From DSNY01 sp016861185 (GTDB taxonomy: Bacteria; Pseudomonadota; Gammaproteobacteria; Burkholderiales; Burkholderiaceae_F), in assembly GCA_030263275.1 (NCBI GenBank), contig SZOR01000049.1:1-28786 (forward strand): a stretch of 28,786 bases of DNA, given 5' to 3'. The notes below the pieces were generated by a model that worked only from the letters and a program-made list of their open reading frames with translations, did not search any database and had not been told where the DNA came from. This document shows positions 23,112 through 28,786 of the stretch, piece by piece; the stretch's first letter is position 1; every line of letters starts with the position of its first letter. Position numbers and translations under genes: made by a program.

Positions 23112-24331
23112 TGCAAACCGCGCTCGCCGACTGGATCAAGGACACGCCCGCAGGCCGCGAGGCCGATGCCATCCTGCGCAAGTGCGTGCACTGCGGCTTC
23201 TGCACCGCGACCTGCCCGACCTACCAGCTGCTCGGCGACGAACTCGACAGCCCGCGCGGCCGCATCTACCTGATGAAGCAGGTGCTCGAAGGGCACGCCG
23301 TCACCGCGAAGACGCAGCTTCACCTCGATCGGTGCCTCACCTGCCGCAACTGCGAGACGACCTGCCCGTCGGGCGTGCAGTACGGCCGGCTGCTCGACAT
23401 CGGCCGCAGCGTCATCGACGAACGCGTGCCGCGGCCGCTCGGCGCGCGGCTCTTGCGCAGCGCGTTGAAGGAAGGGTTGACCAGCCCGCTGTTCGCGCCG
23501 GCGATGAAGCTCGGCCAGGCGGTGCGCCCGTTGCTGCCGGCATCGCTGAAGGCCAAGGTGCCGGCGAAGCAGGATGCCGGCGCATGGCCCACGCGCTCGC
23601 ACCCGCGCAGGATGCTGCTCCTCGAAGGCTGCGTTCAGCCGGCGATGCAGCCCAACATCAACGCCGCGACCACGCGCGTGTTCGACGCGCTCGGCATCGA
23701 ACTCGTTCGGCCCGCCAATGCCGGCTGTTGCGGGGCGATCCGCTATCACCTGAACGACCACGACGGCGGGCTGGCCGATGCGCGCGGGAACATCGACGCC
23801 TGGTGGCCGCACGTCGAAGCCGGCTGCGAGGCGATCGTGATGAACGCCTCCGGCTGCGGCGCGATGGTCAAGGAGTACGGCTATCTGCTGCAGCACGATC
23901 CGCCGTATGCGGACAAGGCCATGCGCATCGCGGAGCTGACGAAGGATGTCGCGGAGCTGCTGCCGGCGCTGGCGGGCGAACTCAAGCGCAGGCTTGGCGT
24001 GGCGCCCGCGCAACGCGTCGTCTTTCACCCGCCCTGCACGCTGCAGCACGCGCAGAAGATCCGCGGCGCGGTCGAAGACCTGCTGCGCGCGGTCGGCGCC
24101 GAGGTGCTGCCGTTCGCCGAAACGCACTTCTGCTGCGGCTCGGCCGGCACGTATTCGGTGCTGCAGCCGGACTTGTCATACCAGTTGCGCGACCGCAAGC
24201 TCGCCAACCTGCAGGCACCGCAGCCCGACGTGATCCTGTCGGCCAACATCGGCTGCATCGCGCATCTGGCGAGCGGCACGGATACACCGGTGATGCACTG
24301 GATCGAGTGGCTCGACCGGCGCCTCGGGTAG
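23111..24331 (+). CDS. glcF: Glycolate oxidase iron-sulfur subunit GlcF
   Basis: GlcF carries the electrons from the flavin subunits toward the quinone pool. The 406-residue protein has two 4Fe-4S motifs near the N-terminus: CVHCGFCTATCPTY (about residues 25-38) and CLTCRNCETTCPSG (about 75-88). Two cysteine-rich CCG domains follow, with GCCGAIRYH and NASGCGAMV, then HPPCTLQH and HFCCGSAGTY. These CCG motifs bind a further cluster or partner. The length and order match the family. It overlaps glcE by one base and is followed after 37 bases by lrgA-lrgB. Confidence 0.96.
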   Translation: MQTALADWIKDTPAGREADAILRKCVHCGFCTATCPTYQLLGDELDSPRGRIYLMKQVLEGHAVTAKTQLHLDRCLTCRNCETTCPSGVQYGRLLDIGRSVIDERVPRPLGARLLRSALKEGLTSPLFAPAMKLGQAVRPLLPASLKAKVPAKQDAGAWPTRSHPRRMLLLEGCVQPAMQPNINAATTRVFDALGIELVRPANAGCCGAIRYHLNDHDGGLADARGNIDAWWPHVEAGCEAIVMNASGCGAMVKEYGYLLQHDPPYADKAMRIAELTKDVAELLPALAGELKRRLGVAPAQRVVFHPPCTLQHAQKIRGAVEDLLRAVGAEVLPFAETHFCCGSAGTYSVLQPDLSYQLRDRKLANLQAPQPDVILSANIGCIAHLASGTDTPVMHWIEWLDRRLG

Positions 24332-24368
24332 CGCCCGCTCCCCGGCGCGTTTCCCGCGCATCGACCCC

Positions 24369-24722
24369 GTGATCGCCCCGCTCGCCACCCTGCTCGCGTT
24401 CCAACTCGCCGGCGAAGCGCTGGCCTTCGGCTTCAGGCTGCCGATCCCCGGACCCGTGATCGGCATGGCGCTGCTGCTGGGCGCACTCGCCGCGCGTCCC
24501 GCGCTGTTCGAAGCGCTGCGTCCCACCGCAACGACGCTGCTGCAGCACCTGTCGCTGCTGTTCGTGCCGGCGGGCGTGGGCGTGATGGTGCACGGGCGCA
24601 GGCTGGCCGACGAAGGCGCGGCGATCGTCGTCGCGCTCGTCATTTCGACGGTGCTCGCGCTCGCCGCCACCGCGCTCACGGTGCGCGCGCTGTGGCCGCG
24701 CGACGAGGAAGATGCCGCATGA
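24369..24722 (+). CDS. lrgA: CidA/LrgA family membrane protein
   Basis: The 117-residue protein has about four membrane helices and the family motif RLPIPGPVIGMALLLGAL (about 19-37), followed by LSLLFVPAGVGVM. The GTG at 24369 is the only good start. It overlaps lrgB as ATGA. LrgA works with LrgB; these pairs were first seen as holin-like modulators of lysis and are now also known as carriers of small carboxylates (pyruvate in Bacillus, and the plant fusion PLGG1 for glycolate and glycerate). Placement 37 bases after glcF supports a carboxylate transport role here, but the sequence alone does not prove the substrate. Confidence 0.9.
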   Translation: MIAPLATLLAFQLAGEALAFGFRLPIPGPVIGMALLLGALAARPALFEALRPTATTLLQHLSLLFVPAGVGVMVHGRRLADEGAAIVVALVISTVLALAATALTVRALWPRDEEDAA

Positions 24723-25459
24723 CGCCGCCGCTCGCGCCCGTCAAGGACGTCTGGGTCTATCTGTCGGCCTCGCCGCTGCTGTGGCTGACGCTGACCTTGC
24801 TCGCTTATCTGTTCGCGTTTGCGCTGTACAAGCGCAGCCGCTTCAATCCGCTCGTGAATCCGGTCGCGATCAGCATCGCGCTGCTGGTCGTCGTGCTGTG
24901 GGCGACGCGGTCGGACTACGCGACCTACTTCGAAGGCGCGCAGTTCGTGCACTTCCTGCTCGGGCCGGCCACCGTCGCGCTCGCGGTGCCGCTCGCCGAA
25001 CAGGCGGGCAAGCTCAAGCGCGCGTGGTTCGCGTTGACCGCGGGGCTGGCGGTCGGCGTCGTGGTCGCGGTCGTCTCGGCCGTGCTGATCGCGTGGCTGC
25101 TCGGCGCGTCGCCGGTGACGCTTGCGTCGCTCGCCCCGAAATCGGTCACCACGCCGGTCGCGATGGGCATCAGCGAAAAGATCGGCGGGCTACCGTCGCT
25201 GACCGCGGTGTCGGTGGTGCTGACCGGCATCGCGGGCGCGGCGCTCGGGCGCTTCGTCTTCGACGCGCTGCGCGTGCGCTCGTGGGCGGCGCGCGGCTTC
25301 GCGATCGGGCTCGCTGCGCACGGGCAGGGCGTGGCGCGCGCGTTCATCGTCAGCGAGGAAGCGGGCGCGTTCGCCGGGCTGGCGATGGGGCTCACCGCGC
25401 TCGTCACCGCGCTGGTGGCGCCCTGGCTTGCGCCCTGGCTGATCGCGCTGCTCGTCTGA
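24719..25459 (+). CDS. lrgB: LrgB/CidB family membrane protein
   Basis: The 246-residue protein has about seven hydrophobic helices and the LrgB signatures VNPVAISIALLVVV, FLLGPATVALAVPLAEQ, LAPKSVTTPVAMGISEKIGGLPSLTAV and AHGQGVARAFI. It is the partner of LrgA and is translationally coupled by ATGA. In PLGG1 of plants the LrgA and LrgB parts are fused and carry glycolate and glycerate across the chloroplast envelope. The order glcD-glcE-glcF-lrgA-lrgB, all on one strand, suggests that this pair moves the substrate or product of the oxidase. Confidence 0.93.
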   Translation: MTPPLAPVKDVWVYLSASPLLWLTLTLLAYLFAFALYKRSRFNPLVNPVAISIALLVVVLWATRSDYATYFEGAQFVHFLLGPATVALAVPLAEQAGKLKRAWFALTAGLAVGVVVAVVSAVLIAWLLGASPVTLASLAPKSVTTPVAMGISEKIGGLPSLTAVSVVLTGIAGAALGRFVFDALRVRSWAARGFAIGLAAHGQGVARAFIVSEEAGAFAGLAMGLTALVTALVAPWLAPWLIALLV

Positions 25460-25474
25460 CCGTTCCTCCGCCCG

Positions 25475-25500
25475 GCTCCTGACACCACGCTGTCAGGAGC
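25475..25500. promoter_or_regulatory. Perfect 10-bp inverted repeat, candidate operator or lrgB end hairpin
   Basis: GCTCCTGACA (25475-25484) and TGTCAGGAGC (25491-25500) are exact complements with the spacer CCACGC. The site lies 15 bases after the lrgB stop and 67 bases before the next gene. Without a T-run it is a poor intrinsic terminator. The spaced half-sites look like an operator for the genes that follow, one of which is a WYL regulator. Both roles are possible. Confidence 0.6.
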
Positions 25501-25567
25501 GTCCGCGCACCATGCTCGGCGTGCGCACGCGTTGCGCCGATCCGTACAACCAGCGAGAGGAATCATC

Positions 25568-25861
25568 ATGCAGACCAGGATCATCGAGTTCGCCGAATTC
25601 ACCCTGCTGCCGGGCGTGACGCCCGAGCAGCTCGACGCGGGCATCGAATCGAGCAACCGCTTTCTCGCGCGCTGCCCGGGCTTCGTCGCGCGCCGCACGG
25701 TGCGCGACGGCGATCGCTACGCCGACATCGCCGAGTGGACCGACATGAAGCACGCGCTCGCGGCGATGGAGGCCGCCGAGTCGTCGCCCGAATGCGCACC
25801 GTTCTTCGCTCTGCTCGACATGCAAAACGCGCGGATGCGACACTTCGAGATCGTCCGCTGA
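25568..25861 (+). CDS. Small dimeric alpha/beta-barrel-like protein, unknown function
   Basis: The 97-residue protein shows the pattern of the ABM/EthD-like dimeric ferredoxin-fold group: beta strand (RIIEFAEFTLLPG), helix (TPEQLDAGIESSNRFLARC), strand (FVARRTVRDGDRYADIAEWTD) and helix (MKHALAAMEAAESSPECAPFFALLD). Members include monooxygenases and stress proteins, but I see no residue that identifies a reaction. ATG 25568 has AGAGG seven bases upstream; the in-frame start at 25532 does not. It is followed after 10 bases by the helix-hairpin-helix gene, and the two with the WYL regulator form one same-strand group. Confidence 0.8.
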   Translation: MQTRIIEFAEFTLLPGVTPEQLDAGIESSNRFLARCPGFVARRTVRDGDRYADIAEWTDMKHALAAMEAAESSPECAPFFALLDMQNARMRHFEIVR

Positions 25862-25871
25862 AGGCCGACCG

Positions 25872-26498
25872 ATGCCGCGCGACGCCGCCCGCCTGCAGGA
25901 TCTGCCGAAGCTCGGCCCGAAGACCGCGGCCTGGTTGCGCGCCGTCGGCGTCGCAAGCCTGGAGGACCTGCGCCGGCGCGGCGCCGTTCCCGCGTACGTC
26001 GCGTTGAAGCGCTCGGTGCCGCGCACAAGCCTCAACGCGCTGTACGCGCTCGCCGGCGCCATCGAAGGGCGCGACTGGCGCGAGATCCGACGCACGCGCA
26101 AGCTCGAGTTGCTGCTCGCGGTCGAGGACTACGAGCATGCGCATCCCGCGCCGCGCCCGGCGAGCCGGACCGCCGCGCTCGCCGGGCTGCGCAACATCGG
26201 GCCCGCGATGCTGCGCGACTTCGAGTTGCTCGGCGTCCGCAGCGTCGCGCAGCTCGCGCGACGCGACGCCGACGCGCTGTACCTCCGCTTGCAGCGGCTC
26301 ACCGGCAAGCGCCAGGATCCGTGCGTGTGGGACACCTTCGCCGCCGCGATCCACCAGGCGCGCACCGGCGAAGCGCTGCCGTGGTGGCACTTCACGCGCG
26401 AGCGCAAGCGGCGGCAGGCGGAGGGGACCTTCGTCGCGAGCGCTCGCGCGCGGCCGCCGCGTCCGCCGAAAAATGGTGTCTGGAAAAATGGTGTCTGA
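25872..26498 (+). CDS. TfoX C-terminal-like plus Cdd1-like helix-hairpin-helix protein
   Basis: The 208-residue protein has two helix-hairpin-helix parts. Residues 5-85 (LQDLPKLGPKTAAWLRAVGVASLEDLRRRGAVPAYVALKR, then LNALYALAGAIEG) match the TfoX C-terminal domain. Residues about 97-160 (LAGLRNIGPAMLRDFELLGVRSVAQLARRDADALYLRLQRLTGKRQDPCVWDTF) match the Cdd1/'pathogenicity locus' domain. HhH domains bind DNA without sequence preference, but no enzyme domain is present. The last residues (PPKNGVWKNGV) are coded by a tandem repeat, so the true family end is probably earlier. It lies between a barrel protein and a WYL regulator; its role is unknown. Confidence 0.85.
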   Translation: MPRDAARLQDLPKLGPKTAAWLRAVGVASLEDLRRRGAVPAYVALKRSVPRTSLNALYALAGAIEGRDWREIRRTRKLELLLAVEDYEHAHPAPRPASRTAALAGLRNIGPAMLRDFELLGVRSVAQLARRDADALYLRLQRLTGKRQDPCVWDTFAAAIHQARTGEALPWWHFTRERKRRQAEGTFVASARARPPRPPKNGVWKNGV

Positions 26499-26510
26499 CC
26501 CCGATTTTTC
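26468..26510. repeat. Tandem 15-bp repeat and AT-rich inverted repeat at a gene junction
   Basis: GAAAAATGGTGTCTG occurs twice without change, at 26468-26482 and 26483-26497. The second copy begins an inverted repeat: GAAAAAT (26483-26489) pairs with ATTTTTC (26504-26510) around GGTGTCTGACCCCG. The stretch is AT-rich compared with its surroundings. It supplies the stop of the helix-hairpin-helix gene and runs right up to the ATG of the WYL regulator. It resembles GGTGTCTGACCCC elements scattered in other proteobacterial genomes, from pattern memory. Confidence 0.7.
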
Positions 26511-27191
26511 ATGAGGCGGGCGGAGCGGCTGTTCGAGATCGTGCAGTACCTGCGCGGGCGGCGGTTGACGACGGCCGCGCAGCTCGCGCAGTGGCTCGAG
26601 GTGTCGGAGCGCACGATCTATCGCGACGTCGCCGATCTCGCCGCCTCGGGCGTGCCGATCGACGGCGAGGCGGGCGTGGGCTACCGGATCCGCGCGGACT
26701 TCGATCTGCCGCCGCTGATGTTCGACTTCGACGAGATCGACGCGCTCGCGATCGGCGCCCGCTTCGTCGAGTCGTGGGGCGGGCCCGCGCTGGCGGGCGG
26801 CGCGCGCTCGGCGCTCGCGAAGATCGCCGCTGCGCTGCCGAAGGACAAACGCGCGGCGCTGGAAAGCTCGCGGCTGTTCGCGCCGGATTTTTTCGTCGAC
26901 CCGAAACCGGGCGAGCGGCTCGAGGCGCTGCGCCGCGCGATCGGCGCGCGCCGGGTCGTCGAGCTCGACTACCGCGACGCGGCCGAGCAGGCGACGCGGC
27001 GGCGCGTGTGGCCGCTCGGCATCTTCTTCTGGGGCGACGCGTGGTCGCTCGGCGCGTGGTGCGAGCTGCGCGGCGACTTCCGCAATTTCAGGCTCGACCG
27101 CGTGACGCGGCTTGCCGTGCTCGACGAGCCCTACCCCGACGAAAGCGGCCGGCGCCTGCCGGACTATCTGCGCCGGATGCAGGAGGAGTAG
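26511..27191 (+). CDS. YafY-type transcriptional regulator: DeoR-like HTH plus WYL domain
   Basis: The 226-residue regulator starts with an HTH_11 domain (RAERLFEIVQYLRGRRLTTAAQLAQWLEVSERTIYRDVADLAASG, residues 3-48). The middle WYL region includes FDFDEIDALAIGARFV and the C-terminal half VVELDYRDAAEQATRRRVWPLGIFFWGDAWSLGAWCELRGDFRNFRLDRV, with W and R positions typical of ligand binding. Such proteins bind operators and sense small ligands or nucleic acids. The ATG directly follows a repeat with no Shine-Dalgarno sequence, so translation may depend on coupling or be weak. It closes a three-gene group that begins behind a perfect inverted repeat, a possible target. It converges on the ComFB gene with seven bases between. 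Confidence 0.92.
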   Translation: MRRAERLFEIVQYLRGRRLTTAAQLAQWLEVSERTIYRDVADLAASGVPIDGEAGVGYRIRADFDLPPLMFDFDEIDALAIGARFVESWGGPALAGGARSALAKIAAALPKDKRAALESSRLFAPDFFVDPKPGERLEALRRAIGARRVVELDYRDAAEQATRRRVWPLGIFFWGDAWSLGAWCELRGDFRNFRLDRVTRLAVLDEPYPDESGRRLPDYLRRMQEE

Positions 27192-27198
27192 CCGCGGA

Positions 27199-27480
27199 TC
27201 AGGCGGCGCGCTTGCGGTCGCGTTCGCGCGCGAGCACAAAGTCGAAGGCCTGCGCGACGGCGCGTTCGACCGCTTCGGCGTTGGCGCGCCGCTCGTCGTC
27301 GGTGAGGTAGAAGGCGAAGTCCACGTCGTGGCGGATATAGCGCGGCGGCAGCCGGTTCAGCGCAACGCAGGCGACATCGGCAAGCAGCCGCTGATCCGTG
27401 AGACCGCGCTCGCGCGCGACGCGCACGACCTCGGCGATCACCGGACGTTCGTGGTGGTTGTGGATCGTGTCGAACTCCAT
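27199..27480 (-). CDS. ComFB-family protein
   Basis: The 93-residue protein contains the ComFB core: an N-terminal helix (EFDTIHNHHERPVIAEVVRVA), then DVACVALNRLPPRYIRHDVDFAFYLTDDE, followed by a long helix and a basic tail. The family is named after a gene in the Bacillus competence operon comF; recent work reports that family members bind cyclic di-nucleotides, so a signalling role is possible. No competence gene is nearby. ATG 27480 fits the family start and has GGAG upstream; the longer in-frame reading to 27567 lacks family similarity. It lies 111 bases downstream of the DUF3422 gene on the same strand. Confidence 0.87.
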   Translation of the reverse strand: MEFDTIHNHHERPVIAEVVRVARERGLTDQRLLADVACVALNRLPPRYIRHDVDFAFYLTDDERRANAEAVERAVAQAFDFVLARERDRKRAA

Positions 27481-27571
27481 CGTTCCGCTCCGTCGCCCGC
27501 ACATCACGGCTGGGATGGCGTCGATGGTGATGTCCGGCGGCCTCGTGCAGCGCCCGGAAAAGGCCACTGAT

Positions 27572-27590
27572 CGCCGCGCAAATCGCGGCG
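27572..27590 (-). terminator. Short GC-rich hairpin after the DUF3422 gene
   Basis: CGCCGCG (27572-27578) and CGCGGCG (27584-27590) form a perfect 7-bp stem with a five-base loop just past the DUF3422 stop (27592-27594) on the minus strand. A short CCTTTTCC follows about ten bases later. It may end or slow transcription before the ComFB gene. It is weak as an intrinsic terminator. Confidence 0.4.
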
Positions 27591-27591
27591 G

Positions 27592-28786
27592 TCAGACGGT
27601 GGCCAGCTCCTTGCGGATCTTGCGCACGCCCCGCCAGACCAGCCAGGCGAGCACGGGGATCGCGGCGGCAGTGATCCAGTCGGGATTCAGCGCGGGCCAC
27701 ACGGACTTCACCGGCTTGACCGCGTAGCCCACGAGGCCGACGGCGTAGTAGGTGATCGCCGCGACCGATAGGCCCTCGACCGTCTGCCGCAGCCGCAGCG
27801 ACAGCTTGCCGCGCCGTTCCATCGCGGCGAGCAGTTGCGAGTTCTGCTCCTCGCGCGCGATGTCCACGCGCGTGCGCAGCAGCTCGCTCGCGCGTGCGAT
27901 GCGCGCCGACAGCTCCTGCTGCCGGCGCGCCGCGGCGAGCACCGTGTTGATCGCCGGCTCGAGCCGGCGCGACAGGAACTCGCCGATCGTCGGGATGCCG
28001 CCGATGCGCTCCTCGCGCAGCTCCGCGACGCGCTTGGTGACGATGTCCCAGTACGCCTTCGACGCGGAGAAGCGGAACGCGCTCTGCGCGACCGCCTTCT
28101 CCATTTCGGCGGCAAGCTGGGTCAGGTCGTCGAGCAGCCTGCGCTGTTCGCGTTCGACCTCGGCGGTCGCGGTCGCGCGCGTGCCGAGTTCGGCGATGCG
28201 CTCGGCGATCGTCGACAGGCGCTGCTCGGCGACGGTCAGCGTCGCCGACATTTCGCGCGCGAGCGGGAACGCGAGCATCGCCATCACGCGGTAGATGCCG
28301 ATCTCGATCAGCCGCTGCACGACGCGCGCGCGCTGGCCGCGCGTGAGCTTGCGGTCGAGCACGAGCCAGCGGCCGCGCCCGTCGGACGTCAACTGGAAGT
28401 CGGTGAAGACCCAGGCGCCCGCGTCGGACACCTGGCTGCCGACCAGCGTCGGCCCGGAAAAGAGCCGCGCGAGCGCTTCGGTCGACGGGTCGCGCTCGCC
28501 TGCGGGCAGGAAGGTCACGTCGATCGCCTTGATCGTCTGCCCTGGCAGCGATGCGAGCCAATCGGCCGGCACGGCGTCGAACGCGGTGACGAGCGCCGGC
28601 GGCGCCGCGAAGTCCCGGGTCGCGAGCGGCCGGATCAGCGTGTAGCTCGTGAACTCGCTGTGGCGCTCCCACTTCACACGCAGCGCATCGAGCTCGACGA
28701 CGACGTGCGGGTTCCGCGGGGTGTCGAGCTCTCGTCCGCGTCGGGCGAGCAGCGCGCGCAGCGGCGCGAGGTCGTCGCCCTCGTCC
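27592..28786 (-). CDS. DUF3422 family membrane-anchored protein, N-terminus beyond the window
   Basis: At least 397 residues are visible, and the frame stays open to the window edge at 28786, so the start lies outside. The visible part begins with a region including LRVKWERHSEFTSYTLIRPL, typical of DUF3422. It continues with VSDAGAWVFTDFQL, GRWLVLDRKLT, RLIEIGIYRVMAMLAFPLAREM, a long helical, probably coiled-coil section (about 150-310 of the visible part) and two C-terminal hydrophobic helices (VEGLSVAAITYYAVGLVGYAV and ITAAAIPVLAWLVW). This looks like a cytoplasmic sensor or scaffold anchored at its C-terminus, with a shape recalling CorA-like or mechanosensitive proteins, but no function is established. 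Confidence 0.9.
   Translation of the reverse strand, partial: DEGDDLAPLRALLARRGRELDTPRNPHVVVELDALRVKWERHSEFTSYTLIRPLATRDFAAPPALVTAFDAVPADWLASLPGQTIKAIDVTFLPAGERDPSTEALARLFSGPTLVGSQVSDAGAWVFTDFQLTSDGRGRWLVLDRKLTRGQRARVVQRLIEIGIYRVMAMLAFPLAREMSATLTVAEQRLSTIAERIAELGTRATATAEVEREQRRLLDDLTQLAAEMEKAVAQSAFRFSASKAYWDIVTKRVAELREERIGGIPTIGEFLSRRLEPAINTVLAAARRQQELSARIARASELLRTRVDIAREEQNSQLLAAMERRGKLSLRLRQTVEGLSVAAITYYAVGLVGYAVKPVKSVWPALNPDWITAAAIPVLAWLVWRGVRKIRKELATV

Noticed and set aside
1..28786. CRISPR arrays, tRNA, rRNA, prophage or insertion-sequence genes
   Set aside because: No spaced direct-repeat series, cloverleaf-like segment, transposase or phage protein was seen.

Overview
This is a GC-rich chromosomal window with dense gene packing, frequent ATGA/TTGA stop-start overlaps and some GTG/TTG starts. 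The gene content suggests a betaproteobacterium, probably Burkholderiales-like: glcDEF beside another FAD-linked oxidase and a cobalamin adenosyltransferase, solitary PF04392 substrate-binding proteins, DUF3422 and an AroG-type DAHP synthase. The assignment is an inference from gene content and composition. I see no rRNA, tRNA, CRISPR array, transposase or phage gene.

Layout. 1-2.6 kb: the tail of a Fis-type (RegA/PrrA-like) response regulator, an acyltransferase, a CdsA/YnbB-like cytidylyltransferase with an altered signature, and a small outer-membrane-like protein. 2.6-3.95 kb: aroG behind a complete Phe/Tyr transcription attenuator (leader peptide, antiterminator, terminator). 4.0-4.4 kb: a frameshifted YCII gene running into an intergenic repeat. 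4.5-6.3 kb: a compact SPFH / small membrane protein / PH-like membrane protein / ribbon-helix-helix operon with a perfect 20-bp palindrome at its promoter. 6.4-9.7 kb: an alkylation-repair operon (Ada-AlkA fusion, ogt, DUF1203, EamA exporter). 9.7-12.4 kb, minus strand: an M3 oligopeptidase and a PduO-type cobalamin adenosyltransferase.

12.4-24.3 kb holds 2-hydroxyacid oxidation genes (an LDHD-like FAD oxidase, then glcD-glcE-glcF). These are split by a 6.4-kb signalling block: two PF04392 substrate-binding proteins interleaved with a LuxR-type response regulator, a convergent Cache-HAMP-GAF hybrid histidine kinase, a small secreted protein and a c-type cytochrome. 24.4-25.5 kb: lrgA-lrgB, whose plant homologue moves glycolate and glycerate, so the run may couple transport to glycolate oxidation. 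25.5-27.2 kb: a small barrel protein, a TfoX-C/Cdd1 helix-hairpin-helix protein and a YafY/WYL regulator, with a perfect hairpin at the front and a tandem 15-bp repeat at the last junction. 27.2-28.8 kb, minus strand: a ComFB-family protein and a DUF3422 protein cut by the window edge.

The strongest non-gene signals are the aroG attenuator, the SPFH-operon palindrome with its own candidate repressor, and the 25.48-kb hairpin with a WYL regulator in the same gene set.
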